DNA of 64,000 bases from DATFKA01 sp035268885 (GCA_035268885.1 DATFKA010000120.1:62001-126000); one strand, 5' to 3'. Counted from the stretch's first letter, positions 1-8,787 are shown. Program-made: numbers and translations. The notes: generated from the letters alone by a model not told the origin.

Positions 1-915
1 ATGCTCCCGAAAAACCTCCCAACCCATCTGTAAGGAGATCCATCGTCCCGCATCTGACAGGTCTTTATCCGTATGACCATGACGGTACATAAACAGATCA
101 TACTTCACATAATCTACCTTCGCTCGCAGACTGGGAATCGTCTGGTAGGCCAGAAAGGGGAAAATCAACAGCACCGTTAACAAACCCAGTCCTACTCCGT
201 AACGCCGAGTCTTAAATACGTAACGAATTGTCAATAATAAAAGCGTGCTATACAAAACCACAATACCCGTTCGTACCGATAAGATGTGAATAAACAGAAA
301 CAGGAAGGCCGCCATACCCAATTGTAGATATTTCTCCTTTGGCCTTCGCCAAAAAAAGCCCTGAAAATAGAGGTAGAGCGACGATAATATACCGAAGACT
401 AAGAGCAGGCTAAAGCGGACGTGATTGCAGGGCAGCGGAATGGGTTTACCCTGCTTGATCATTTGATTAATTCCCTCCATATGGAGCAGGTAGTTGAGCA
501 AAACCCCCAGAGAGGTAAGCGTTAATAGCCAGACCAGGTAATAAAGTAAGCCATCCAGCGACCGATTACTGGGTCGGGGTAAAAAGAAGAAGGCCAGCGG
601 CAATACCAGAAAAGGAATTTTTATGCGCAAGCGACTCAACCAATAGCCCATATCCTGAATATCCCAGGCTCCCCAAAGAGTAAAAAAGAATAAACCACAA
701 AACATCCAGAATTGAGGCGACGAGCGGAGCGCTTTCCAACGGGCCAGGTTGGGCCTTAGTTTTATCTGAAGAGAAGGACGCTCCCATTTAAAAGTAGCCA
801 CTACCGCAGCAAAAATCATACAAATGGACAAAAGGAAAGGTGCAAAGATCAGTCCTACCGGAATGAGCGCAAAGATCAGCAATACTAAATTATGTACAGA
901 AAATCGGGTCCGCAT
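1..915 (-). CDS. O-antigen ligase/polymerase-like membrane protein (3' part beyond window)
   Basis: The frame is open for 305 codons from the ATG at 915 to the window edge, so the C-terminus is missing. The protein is a run of hydrophobic segments separated by short charged loops, with little else. The segment around SVRTGIVVLYSTLLLLT matches the hydrophobic stretch containing a conserved Arg in the Wzy_C/O-antigen ligase family, and the last visible stretch, DAGRWISLQMGWEVFREH, resembles the family's periplasmic 'S-x-R-x-x-W' region before the late membrane helices. Family members ligate or polymerise surface polysaccharide at the outer face of the inner membrane. The gene is divergent from pheS. 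It could also be another polytopic membrane protein; the family call is by pattern only. Confidence 0.6.
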   Translation of the reverse strand, partial: MRTRFSVHNLVLLIFALIPVGLIFAPFLLSICMIFAAVVATFKWERPSLQIKLRPNLARWKALRSSPQFWMFCGLFFFTLWGAWDIQDMGYWLSRLRIKIPFLVLPLAFFFLPRPSNRSLDGLLYYLVWLLTLTSLGVLLNYLLHMEGINQMIKQGKPIPLPCNHVRFSLLLVFGILSSLYLYFQGFFWRRPKEKYLQLGMAAFLFLFIHILSVRTGIVVLYSTLLLLTIRYVFKTRRYGVGLGLLTVLLIFPFLAYQTIPSLRAKVDYVKYDLFMYRHGHTDKDLSDAGRWISLQMGWEVFREH

Positions 916-1011
916 AAATAAAAAATAATGGTTAAATGGACCTTTCCCTTCAAATGACTTGTTAAAGGTAGCATATTCCTCCTAATAATGCCTTTTTTAT
1001 CCCGTTTTCCT

Positions 1012-1019
1012 TACTTTTG
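1012..1019 (+). promoter_or_regulatory. Bacteroidota-type -7 element for pheS
   Basis: TACTTTTG matches the Bacteroidota sigma-ABfr -7 consensus TAnnTTTG. It lies 85 bases before the pheS ATG at 1105, with a T-rich stretch (about 991-998) where the -33 element would sit. It would drive the pheS-hisS-gatA operon. The motif occurs by chance every few kilobases, so position is the main support. Confidence 0.45.
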
Positions 1020-1104
1020 CACTCGCTTGCAATAATTGGGACGCAAGCAAACCGCCAAGCTTTACCTGTTAACAGACAGGCACAAAACCACAAAACAAAG
1101 AACC

Positions 1105-2142
1105 ATGGCCAATACCGCATTTGATCAACTCGAAGCCATCATTTCCGAAATCGAGGCAGCCACTCCCCAGACTGCAGAAGATATCGAGCAGTTTCGTATC
1201 CGTTATTTGGGTAGCAAAAACATCATCAAACCACTTAGCGGCGAGATTCGGAATGTACCCAATGAACAGAAAAAAGATTTCGGCCTACTCATTAAAAAGG
1301 CTAAAGAAACAGCCGAAGCCAAATACGCCCAACTACAGCTACAACTGGAAACCGCCGAAGCAGAGTCACAGGCCGCTAATATCGACCTGAGCGCTCCGGG
1401 CGAACCCTTGCCCCTGGGCGCCCGGCACCCGGTCAGCATCACCATGAATAAGATCATCAGTATCTTTGAACGCATTGGTTTTAATGTAGCCGAAGAACGA
1501 GAGATCGAAGATGATTGGCATAATTTTACGGCTATGAACACGCCAGAAGATCATCCGGCACGCGATATGCAGGACACTTACTACCTCAAGGATAGCAACA
1601 GCATGCTGCTGCGAACCCATACCTCTTCGGTACAGGCGCGCGTCATGACCTCTACCGAACCGCCGATCCGGATCATTGCACCGGGTCGCGTCTATCGGAA
1701 TGAGACCATCTCTGCACGTTCGCACTGCCAATTCCACCAGGTAGAAGGCCTCTATATCGACAAGAAGGTATCCTTTGCAGACATGAAACAGACCCTCCTG
1801 TACTTCGCTCGCGAGATGTACGGGGCCGATACCAGGATTCGTCTGCGACCTTCTTATTTTCCCTTTACCGAGCCGAGTGCAGAGATGGATGTCTCCTGCT
1901 TCATCTGCGATAGCGAAGGCTGTAATGTGTGTAAATATACCGGCTGGGTAGAGATCCTGGGCTGTGGAATGGTCGACCCACAAGTACTCGAAAATTGTGG
2001 CATTGATCCGAATGTTTATTCTGGTTATGCCTTTGGAATGGGGATTGAGCGCCAGGCAATGATGCTGTATCAGATTAAGGACATTCGGCTCTTATTCGAG
2101 AATGATGTACGCTTCCTCCGGCAGTTTGCCTCGGCACTGTAG
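1105..2142 (+). CDS. pheS: Phenylalanine--tRNA ligase alpha subunit
   Basis: Class II synthetase alpha chain that, with PheT, attaches phenylalanine to tRNA-Phe in the cytoplasm. From the ATG at 1105 it is 345 residues, the usual bacterial PheS length; an in-frame TTG at 1036 would add an unlikely 23-residue tail. The N-terminal third is the coiled-coil tRNA-binding arm. Motif 2 (around APGRVYRNETISARSHCQFH) and motif 3 (GYAFGMGIERQAMMLYQIKD) are both clear. It is followed 25 bases later by hisS and then gatA, giving a translation operon. pheT is not in the window, so the two subunits are encoded apart, as is common in Bacteroidota. Confidence 0.97.
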   Translation: MANTAFDQLEAIISEIEAATPQTAEDIEQFRIRYLGSKNIIKPLSGEIRNVPNEQKKDFGLLIKKAKETAEAKYAQLQLQLETAEAESQAANIDLSAPGEPLPLGARHPVSITMNKIISIFERIGFNVAEEREIEDDWHNFTAMNTPEDHPARDMQDTYYLKDSNSMLLRTHTSSVQARVMTSTEPPIRIIAPGRVYRNETISARSHCQFHQVEGLYIDKKVSFADMKQTLLYFAREMYGADTRIRLRPSYFPFTEPSAEMDVSCFICDSEGCNVCKYTGWVEILGCGMVDPQVLENCGIDPNVYSGYAFGMGIERQAMMLYQIKDIRLLFENDVRFLRQFASAL

Positions 2143-2167
2143 CCATTCATTAATTCAAAAATTGATA

Positions 2168-3508
2168 ATGAAACCAAGAACACTAAAAGGCACCCGCGAC
2201 TTCGGCCCCGAGGTAGTGGTACGCCGCAACTATATATTCGATACCATCAAAGCAGTCTTTGTGAAGTACGGCTATCAGCCAATCGAGACACCAGCGATGG
2301 AGTACCTGGATACCCTTACGGGAAAATACGGTGAGGAAGGAGATCGACTACTTTTCAAAATCCTCAATAACGGGGAGTTTTTGAAGAAAGCGGATCCGGA
2401 AGCTTTGCGCCAAAAGGACGAAGCAGCTGTACTCCCTAAGATCTCCAAACGTGGCTTACGCTACGACCTGACGGTACCCTTCGCCCGCTTTGTCGTCCTG
2501 CACCAGAATGACCTGGTCTTCCCTTTCAAGCGATACCAGATTCAACCCGTATGGCGAGCGGATCGTCCACAGGCTAATCGCTACCAGGAATTCTTTCAGT
2601 GTGATGTGGATGTAGTTGGATCCGATTCACTGGTTTACGAAGCTGAGCTGGTACAGATTTACGACGAGGCCTTTGCCGATCTTAATCTGGAGGTGATCAT
2701 TAAAATTAATAACCGAAAAGTATTGGCCGGTATTGCGGAGGCCGCCGGTATACCCGATCAATTTATGGACATGACGATTGCAATCGATAAGATCGATAAG
2801 ATCGGAATCGACGGGGTTAGAAAAGAGATGCAAAAAAAGGACATTCCCGATACTGCTATTGACAAGATCGAAAGTATTCTGCAGGTCAAGACCCTGGACG
2901 AACTAAAACCCCACTTCGCCGATAGCCCCACCGGACAGGAGGGGATAAAAGAGCTAGAGCAATTCCACCTGTATTTTGATCACTACCAGCCTAAAAACAC
3001 AGTAGCCTTTGATATCGCCCTGGCCCGCGGACTCAATTATTATACGGGCTGTATCTTTGAAGTAAAAGCCAAGGGGGCCGACGTGGGTAGCATTGGCGGC
3101 GGAGGGCGCTACGCTGACCTAACCAGCGTATTTGGCATGAAGAATATGCCCGGCGTTGGTGTTTCCTTTGGCGCCGATCGCATTTACGATGCGATGGAAG
3201 CACTGGATGCCTTCCCGGATAGCTTTGCCGGCGACTTGCAGCTTTTGTTCGTCGCACTGGATGAGCAGACCCACCCCTTTGCTTATCAACAACTACTCAA
3301 AGTCAGAGAAGCAGGTATCAATGCCGATATCTATCCGGAGCCGGCCAAGATGAAAAAGCAGATGAAATACGCCGATGATCGCAATGTACCCTACGTCATC
3401 ATTATTGGCAGCAACGAGATGCAATCCGGCGAATTAAGTTTTAAGGATATGGCAAGCGGTGAGCAGGTACAACTACCCATTGAAAAGATTATCGAAAAAC
3501 TATCCTAA
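2168..3508 (+). CDS. hisS: Histidine--tRNA ligase
   Basis: Class II synthetase that charges tRNA-His, cytoplasmic, 446 residues from the ATG at 2168. An in-frame upstream start at 2102 lies inside pheS and is rejected. Visible motifs are the N-terminal KPRTLKGTRDFGPE, motif 2 (VWRADRPQANRYQEFFQCDV), the histidine-specific ARGLNYYTGCIFEV stretch, GGGGRYADL, and motif 3 (GVGVSFGADRI). The C-terminal anticodon-binding domain follows from about residue 345. The stop codon overlaps the gatA start by one base (TAATG), which points to translational coupling within the operon. Confidence 0.97.
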   Translation: MKPRTLKGTRDFGPEVVVRRNYIFDTIKAVFVKYGYQPIETPAMEYLDTLTGKYGEEGDRLLFKILNNGEFLKKADPEALRQKDEAAVLPKISKRGLRYDLTVPFARFVVLHQNDLVFPFKRYQIQPVWRADRPQANRYQEFFQCDVDVVGSDSLVYEAELVQIYDEAFADLNLEVIIKINNRKVLAGIAEAAGIPDQFMDMTIAIDKIDKIGIDGVRKEMQKKDIPDTAIDKIESILQVKTLDELKPHFADSPTGQEGIKELEQFHLYFDHYQPKNTVAFDIALARGLNYYTGCIFEVKAKGADVGSIGGGGRYADLTSVFGMKNMPGVGVSFGADRIYDAMEALDAFPDSFAGDLQLLFVALDEQTHPFAYQQLLKVREAGINADIYPEPAKMKKQMKYADDRNVPYVIIIGSNEMQSGELSFKDMASGEQVQLPIEKIIEKLS

Positions 3509-4947
3509 TGGCGATACCGACACCCAAATATTCGACCCTCTCACAGGTGCAACAAGCGCTGCATCGGGGCGACATCAACGTGGAGGCTCTGGTAGCGCAC
3601 TACCTACAGCAAATAGAGGCTAGTCAAGAGCTCAATATCTACGTGGAGATCTATGCCGAAGAAGCCCGGGCGAAAGCGAAAAAGCTGGATCAGAGAATTG
3701 CCGCTGGAGAGGAAGACCTGGGTCGTCTGTATGGCATGGTGATTTCTCATAAGGATGTGATCTGCTACCAAGACCACGGTGTCACCGCCGGTTCCAAAAT
3801 GCTAGAAGGCTTCGAATCTCTTTTTTCGGCAACGGCCGTCGAACGCCTTATGGCCGAAGATGCCATCATGATCGGACGCGTCAACTGTGACGAATTCGCC
3901 ATGGGCTCTACTAATGAAACCTCCCACTATGGCCCTACGCGCAATGGTGCGGATCCGGACAAAGTGCCGGGCGGTTCCTCCGGGGCTTCGGCCGTAGCCG
4001 TGCAGATGGATACCTGTTTAATCTCTTTGGGGTCTGACACCGGAGGTTCGGTGCGCCAACCCGCTGGCTTTTGTGGAGTCCTGGGCATGAAGCCCAGCTA
4101 CGGCCGCATTTCCCGGCACGGATTGCTGGCCTACGGTTCTTCTTTTGACCAGATTGGAATACTGGCGCATAGCGTAGCGGATATTGCCGCCAGTCTGGAA
4201 GTCATGGCGGGTGCCGACGATTACGACAGTACCGTCAGTCAGGCCGAAGTCCCGGCTTACTCCCAACTTTTGGCGAAAGCCGAAAAAAGAAAAATCGCGT
4301 ATTTTGATACGGCACTAAAACATCCGGAACTGGACCCCGAGGTCAGATCAGCTTCGGAAAAACTCATCCAGGAGCTGCAAGCGCAAGGACACCAGGTAGA
4401 GGCAGTCCCTTTTAAATACCTGGATTATATTATCCCTGCTTACTATGTATTGACCACCGCAGAAGCCTCTTCCAATCTTTCGCGCTACGACGGTGTACGC
4501 TTTGGACATCGCTCCTCCGAGGCCAGGACCCTAATCGACACCTATAAAAAATCGCGTACCGAAGGTTTTGGAACGGAAGTAAAACGCCGGATCATGCTGG
4601 GCACCTTTGTCCTGAGTGCTGGCTATTACGATGCCTATTATGCCAAGGCCCAAAAAGTGCGGCAACTCGTCTACCAGGCCACCAAAGAAATTTTAAGTGC
4701 CTACGACTTTATCCTAATGCCAACCGCCCCCAGCACCGCCTGGAATTTAGGCGAAAGCCTGGATGATCCGGTGAAAATGTATCTGGCAGATATCTTTACC
4801 GTGCAGGCAAATATGTGTGGCATCCCGGCCCTGGCCCTACCGCTGGGCACCCATTCTAACGGGCTGCCCATGGGTGTTCAGTTTATGGCGGACACCTTGC
4901 AAGAAGCGGACCTGTTGAGCTTTGTCCATCAGATTATTGAGCACTAA
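3508..4947 (+). CDS. gatA: Asp/Glu-tRNA amidotransferase subunit A
   Basis: Amidase-signature protein of 479 residues, matching GatA, which releases ammonia from glutamine for transamidation of mischarged Glu-tRNA(Gln) or Asp-tRNA(Asn) by the GatCAB complex. The Ser-cisSer-Lys triad is visible: Lys82 in ISHKDV, the GGSSG loop at 155-159, and Ser181 in GSDTGGSVR. The MYLADIFTVQANMCGIPALA region near the C-terminus is typical of GatA rather than of other amidases. gatB and gatC are not adjacent, so the complex is assembled from separate loci. It is the third gene of the pheS operon and converges with the TIM-barrel gene that ends at 4964. Confidence 0.93.
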   Translation: MAIPTPKYSTLSQVQQALHRGDINVEALVAHYLQQIEASQELNIYVEIYAEEARAKAKKLDQRIAAGEEDLGRLYGMVISHKDVICYQDHGVTAGSKMLEGFESLFSATAVERLMAEDAIMIGRVNCDEFAMGSTNETSHYGPTRNGADPDKVPGGSSGASAVAVQMDTCLISLGSDTGGSVRQPAGFCGVLGMKPSYGRISRHGLLAYGSSFDQIGILAHSVADIAASLEVMAGADDYDSTVSQAEVPAYSQLLAKAEKRKIAYFDTALKHPELDPEVRSASEKLIQELQAQGHQVEAVPFKYLDYIIPAYYVLTTAEASSNLSRYDGVRFGHRSSEARTLIDTYKKSRTEGFGTEVKRRIMLGTFVLSAGYYDAYYAKAQKVRQLVYQATKEILSAYDFILMPTAPSTAWNLGESLDDPVKMYLADIFTVQANMCGIPALALPLGTHSNGLPMGVQFMADTLQEADLLSFVHQIIEH

Positions 4948-4963
4948 AAAGCGGCCCGTATTA

Positions 4964-5797
4964 CTATGGCAAAAGCGGACGAATATATCGATCGATATAC
5001 ACCCCATCCTGCAAAGTAACGCCATCTGGATCGGTAATGCAGGCATCGTCTTCATCCTCCATGATGATCCAGCCCTCAAAATCCGTATCTACCAGGTAGT
5101 TGGTTATGGCGGAGAAGTCAATAATACCTTCTCCGGTAGGTGCCCAGTGACCATCCGCAAACATATCTTTATAGTGGATCAGGTTGATCCGATCCCGGTA
5201 TTGCTTACAAATAGCTAAGGGGTCCATACCGCCCTTTGCAATGTGGCCCACATCCGGGGTGTAAGCAATGTAGCGAGGGTCTAGCCCCTCCAGTAAAATT
5301 TTATAATCCTCTTCGGTTCGGTAGATGGATCCCTCGGGAGAATTGGGGTGGTAAGAACATTCGATCCCCTTCGCCGTCGCTCTTTCTGCCACGGCATTAA
5401 CACAAGCGAGTAGGTTCTGCTGCCTTTCTTCCAGGTGTTTACGATCCGTGCCCGGCATCTGTACCAGTAGGTAAATGGTATCCGGGAAGTGCTCTAAGAA
5501 TTCGATCCAGCGATCCGCATTCGCTTTTTCTTCCGCCGTTTCGGTGGGCTTACGCCAATCTTCTACATGACATAATACCGCCAGTTCCAAGTCCCTTTCC
5601 GCCAGCGCCTCTTTCATTTTTATGGGATCGGAGAGTTCTCCAAAGAAGCTGGTCTCCGCTTCGATCCCACGGAATCCGGCCCTTTGCATAATATCCATGA
5701 TGTGTGTTAAATTACCTTTATAAGACTGCGAAGCCATTTCCCAGCTGTAGGTTTCACAGGCCAGTCGTATCTTTTGCATAGGTTTTGGGTTAGTCAT
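4964..5797 (-). CDS. Sugar phosphate isomerase/epimerase family TIM barrel
   Basis: A 277-residue xylose-isomerase-like TIM-barrel protein (AP-endonuclease-2 fold), the last gene of a four-gene minus-strand operon. Candidate metal ligands are the His in SYHPNSPEG, the Asp and His in TPDVGHIAKGG, the His in LIHYKD and the Glu in IIMEDEDD, in the order seen in IolE/IolI and related epimerases. The ATG at 5797 overlaps the stop of the upstream hydrolase by 8 bases; a second in-frame ATG at 5779 would shorten it to 271 residues. The substrate cannot be read from sequence; a sugar, keto-sugar or inositol derivative is likely. It is not close in sequence to its two paralogues in the operon. Confidence 0.85.
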   Translation of the reverse strand: MTNPKPMQKIRLACETYSWEMASQSYKGNLTHIMDIMQRAGFRGIEAETSFFGELSDPIKMKEALAERDLELAVLCHVEDWRKPTETAEEKANADRWIEFLEHFPDTIYLLVQMPGTDRKHLEERQQNLLACVNAVAERATAKGIECSYHPNSPEGSIYRTEEDYKILLEGLDPRYIAYTPDVGHIAKGGMDPLAICKQYRDRINLIHYKDMFADGHWAPTGEGIIDFSAITNYLVDTDFEGWIIMEDEDDACITDPDGVTLQDGVYIDRYIRPLLP

Positions 5798-6590
5798 TTA
5801 GTAAAAATTCGGTCGTTACCCGATTAAAGCGCGCTAAGTCTTCCCAATGGTGTGCGTGCCCTCCCTGGGGAAAATTCACATAATAGGAGTCAGCGATCTT
5901 CTCGTGTAACAATTTAGAAAAAGCGGGTGGCGTCATGATATCCATGTCGCCCACGGTGATCATAGTGGGCACCTGGATTTGATGAAGGCGGTCGATCGTA
6001 TCGTGCTGCATACAGGCATCCAGCTGCCCTTCGAAGCCAGCCTGAGATTGCGGCTTCGTATTGGTTTTAGCCCCCTGCTGGCCTTGCTTTAAGTCGTCCA
6101 GGTTCGTCTCGTAATAGGGCGGCGCAAAGATCCATAGCTGAAGTAGTTCCATATAAACATCCGGGTCGACCCCGGGTCGAATTTTTTTCAGGTTCTGGTA
6201 CATTGTTTTAGCGTAGTTATTGAAACGGGGCCAGGTGGAAATCAGGAGCAAGCTATGCACTCGATCGGGATAGTTTAAGGCTAATTCCTGAGCAATTGCG
6301 CCCCCCATGGAGATACCGGCCACCCGGGCTTTCGCCACACCCGCCTGGTCCATAACGGCAAGAGTATCAGCGGCCATCTGGGCCGTGGTATACGGTCCCC
6401 GTGGTTGATCCGATTTTCCCACCCCCCGGTTGTCGATCACAACGCATTGAAAATGTTGCTGGTAAACCGCCAGGTGTTTTTCCCAAACGGCACCCGCGCC
6501 ACCAAATCCCATCAACAAGACAAGCGGTTTGCCGGAGCCTGTTATTTCGTAATAAATCTTTGTTCCCTGGTGAATAGCAAATTGGCTCAT
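5790..6590 (-). CDS. Alpha/beta hydrolase (enol-lactonase-like)
   Basis: A 266-residue soluble alpha/beta hydrolase. The nucleophile elbow GISMGG places the catalytic Ser near residue 94, the acid is in GDMDIMTPP, and the His is in the C-terminal QGGHAHHWED. The oxyanion region is LLMGFGGAGAVW. The overall shape resembles 3-oxoadipate enol-lactonase and RutD-type hydrolases, so a lactonase or C-C/ester hydrolase role is plausible. The ATG at 6590 overlaps the upstream stop as ATGA, an unambiguous coupled start; an upstream in-frame start at 6665 lies inside the neighbour and is rejected. Its place between three TIM-barrel epimerase-like genes suggests it acts on an intermediate of the same pathway. 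Confidence 0.85.
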   Translation of the reverse strand: MSQFAIHQGTKIYYEITGSGKPLVLLMGFGGAGAVWEKHLAVYQQHFQCVVIDNRGVGKSDQPRGPYTTAQMAADTLAVMDQAGVAKARVAGISMGGAIAQELALNYPDRVHSLLLISTWPRFNNYAKTMYQNLKKIRPGVDPDVYMELLQLWIFAPPYYETNLDDLKQGQQGAKTNTKPQSQAGFEGQLDACMQHDTIDRLHQIQVPTMITVGDMDIMTPPAFSKLLHEKIADSYYVNFPQGGHAHHWEDLARFNRVTTEFLLND

Positions 6591-7486
6591 GCGATTTGAT
6601 TGATTACATTTTCTACAAAAGGAATGGCAAGACGGGCGTCGCGTTCGGTCGTCGGGCAGAAGCAAAAATCAAAACACCACCACTCCAGTGGTTCGACCTC
6701 TTCCCGGATTTCATTAATCACGGCCTTAAAATCAATATTACCCTCCCCAAAAGGAGCGTGGGTGCTGGTTTCATTATCGTGTAAAGTACCATCGCTATCG
6801 ATTAAATGAAAGTGGCCGATGTGTCCTTTCAGGAGTTGGGCAAAACCAACCACGCCATCGGGTAAAATTTCTTTGGCTCCGTTTTGGCGGGCACCAACGA
6901 CCGCACACATATAGGCGTGACTCGTATCAAATAAGACTTTGAAATTGGGATGATCAACGGCTTCAACTATGGCCTTTACTTCACTGGGCTTATTCAACCA
7001 AAACCCCGGCTCAAACTCCCAAACTAATTTTACCCCGGCTTTGGCACAGGCTTCGGCTGCCGCATGCCAGGTTTTAGCCAGCTGGTCAAAGCGACTCTGG
7101 TAAACTTCCGGCGCTAAGGCTTCCGGTGGACTAATGGTGTCCACCCTCAGGGTATCGATCCCCATATGATTACAAAAAGCCAATGCCTTGTCGATGGCTT
7201 GTAAGTGCTCCGCCCTGGGAACAAGGGCAGCCGGCACATCCCGAAAATCGGGCGCATAACCAGAGATACCCAGTCCGTGGTCCCCAATACGCTGTTTTAG
7301 TTCCAGGCATTTGGCCCGGGTATTATATACGTCTGGATGCGGATGCGGATGAAAACCATTGATCTCAATACCGTCGTAACCTGCATCGGCCGCGTAAACC
7401 ATAAATTCCTCAAAGGACCAGGGATTATTTTCAAAGGGCCCAAAAGAAAAGGCCCAACTACCGATCGAAAATTTTGGTCGTCTCAT
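6587..7486 (-). CDS. Sugar phosphate isomerase/epimerase family TIM barrel
   Basis: A 299-residue xylose-isomerase-like TIM-barrel protein. Likely divalent-metal ligands are the Glu in LVWEFEPGF, the Asp and His in LFDTSHAYM and the His in GHFHLIDSDG; a long loop follows (HDNETSTHAPFGEGNIDF), which usually helps shape the active site. The N-terminus SIGSWAFSFGPF and the GYDGIEINGFHPHPHPD strand are typical of sugar epimerases of this fold. The ATG at 7486 forms an ATGA overlap with the upstream gene's stop; the alternative ATG at 7498 would extend it by four residues. It is the second gene of the operon. The substrate is not readable from sequence. Confidence 0.87.
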   Translation of the reverse strand: MRRPKFSIGSWAFSFGPFENNPWSFEEFMVYAADAGYDGIEINGFHPHPHPDVYNTRAKCLELKQRIGDHGLGISGYAPDFRDVPAALVPRAEHLQAIDKALAFCNHMGIDTLRVDTISPPEALAPEVYQSRFDQLAKTWHAAAEACAKAGVKLVWEFEPGFWLNKPSEVKAIVEAVDHPNFKVLFDTSHAYMCAVVGARQNGAKEILPDGVVGFAQLLKGHIGHFHLIDSDGTLHDNETSTHAPFGEGNIDFKAVINEIREEVEPLEWWCFDFCFCPTTERDARLAIPFVENVINQIA

Positions 7487-8325
7487 ACTGCATTCCATTT
7501 ATCCTGAATAAATTGGTACCCTTCCCGGTAGATTTCATCGGAGGGCGAATAATCCCGCCAGACGTTAATCGAATTGGCAAATTCCGGAATCGCCGTACTA
7601 AAAGCCTCAATCGTCAGCCAGCCATCGTAGCCTACCGATTTAAGCGTAGCAAAGACCTCCTTCCAGTTTACCTGACCTCTACCGGGCGTCCCCCGGTCAT
7701 TCTCCGTAATGTGCACGTGCTTAAGATGAGGCGCAATCAAACGAATGGCCGCCCCCTGATTTTTTTCTTCAATATTCGCGTGGTGAGTGTCAAAGATGGC
7801 ACCCACCGCCGGATGATTCACCTTCTTCAGCAGCGCCTTCAACTGTGCCATGGTATTGACCAGATAACATTCAAAACGATTGAGTGCTTCCGGCGCTAAA
7901 ACGATACCGGCCGCCTGTGCATAATCGCCTGCCTCTTGCAGCATTTCTGCACTCCAGTTGAGCTCATCTTCCGTCGGCGGATGATAAGAGAAGTAGGCAA
8001 AGGCCGAATGAATCGGGCCACAGATCACTTCAGCCCCCAACTCAGCGGCCCAATCAATGGCCCATTTAAGCCGGTCGAGGCCCGCCGCACGGATCGCCGG
8101 GTCCGGACTGGCAATATTGGTTTCTTCCAGAAGGGAGGTTACACAGGTACACCCTAGCCCCAAATCGTCCAGAAAGGCACCGATTCGTGCATAATGCGCC
8201 CTGTCGCCAGTACCAAGTGGCACCTCGACACCATCATAGCCCGTCTTTTTCAGGTTCTCAATAATCGGGAAATGCTGTTCCGTAACGTGATCCGTCCACA
8301 ACAGCATATTCATTCCAATCTTCAT
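7483..8325 (-). CDS. Ketose 3-epimerase (D-tagatose/D-psicose 3-epimerase family)
   Basis: A 280-residue TIM-barrel enzyme, the first gene of the four-gene operon. It keeps the metal-ligand set of the tagatose 3-epimerase/L-ribulose 3-epimerase family: Glu in LAPEALNRFECY, Asp and His in IFDTHHANIEE, His in HVHITENDRGTPGRG and Glu in TIEAF. The N-terminus KIGMNMLLWT and the PLGTGD strand also fit. These enzymes interconvert C3 epimers of ketoses through a metal-bound enediolate. The exact sugar is unknown. A perfect palindrome and a decayed gene lie directly upstream on the same strand, so the operon may once have been longer. Confidence 0.85.
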   Translation of the reverse strand: MKIGMNMLLWTDHVTEQHFPIIENLKKTGYDGVEVPLGTGDRAHYARIGAFLDDLGLGCTCVTSLLEETNIASPDPAIRAAGLDRLKWAIDWAAELGAEVICGPIHSAFAYFSYHPPTEDELNWSAEMLQEAGDYAQAAGIVLAPEALNRFECYLVNTMAQLKALLKKVNHPAVGAIFDTHHANIEEKNQGAAIRLIAPHLKHVHITENDRGTPGRGQVNWKEVFATLKSVGYDGWLTIEAFSTAIPEFANSINVWRDYSPSDEIYREGYQFIQDKWNAV

Positions 8326-8344
8326 ATATCTTTTGTTTTAAGTT

Positions 8345-8611
8345 TTATCGGCTCCCCATCATACCATCAGATGTGGCCCACATCTGATGGATGGTATTTT
8401 GCACTTTGCCTTCCAATGGATTCCCCTCGGTATCCGCCAGGCGATAGGCAATCGTCATGACATCGATCGGAGTAATATAAGGAATATTTAATCTAACGGA
8501 TTTACCATCTGGTATTAAATTCACTGATACTATCGCCAGGGTCCCCATATCATAACAATCTGATCCGTAACGTCGAGTTCTTTTTAGTTTTCCGGGCGGA
8601 CAGCTTTTTCA
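8345..8611 (-). pseudogene. Decayed remnant of a larger protein's C-terminus
   Basis: The minus-strand frame ending at 8345 is open back to a stop at 8609-8611 and has only an internal ATG at 8548. The peptide (RTRRYGSDCYDMGTLAIVSV, then NIPYITPIDVMTIAYRL, then ending TSDGMMGSR) reads like the last beta-rich domain of a big secreted protein and not like a small independent gene. It resembles C-terminal segments of secreted dehydrogenase/heme proteins, but this is from memory of patterns and unverified. The palindrome at 8364-8390 lies within its last codons. It is read as a degraded gene in the same orientation as the TIM-barrel operon below it. Confidence 0.4.
8364..8390. repeat. Perfect 13-bp inverted repeat
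   Basis: CCATCAGATGTGG at 8364-8376 is followed after one base by its exact reverse complement at 8378-8390. It sits about 40 bases upstream of the first TIM-barrel gene on the minus strand, inside the decayed frame at 8345-8611. As RNA it would form a 13-bp stem with a minimal loop; as DNA it could be an operator dyad. There is no T-run in either direction, so a Rho-independent terminator is unlikely. Confidence 0.7.
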
Positions 8612-8751
8612 GCATCTTTTAATTCAATTTCGCGAAATAAGGTCTTCAGCACCGCTTCGTTTCCAGAGAAAATCAAAAAGAATAAGGCAAGGAAAAACAG
8701 AAGGAATACAATATGGTAAGGCTTCCTTGGATTGGCTTTGCTCAGGCTCCT
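8584..8751 (-). pseudogene. Small membrane-segment frame without a start codon
   Basis: A minus-strand frame of about 55 codons closes at 8584 and is preceded by a stop at 8752-8754. It encodes a strongly hydrophobic helix (HIVFLLFFLALFFLIFSG) flanked by basic KANPRKPY and an acidic tail, ending EKAVRPEN. No ATG, GTG or well-placed TTG exists, so it is either a broken small membrane protein or uses a rare start; AAAGGAG lies at its 5' edge. It overlaps the decayed frame at 8345-8611 in a different frame. Together they fill the 460-base gap between the TIM-barrel operon and the carbonic anhydrase. Confidence 0.3.
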
Positions 8752-8787
8752 TTAACTTAATGAAGTTGTTTACAAACTCCAGGAAAC

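Noticed and set aside
1036..1104. N-terminal extension of PheS from a TTG
   Set aside because: The ATG at 1105 gives the family length, and the extension has no similarity to PheS.
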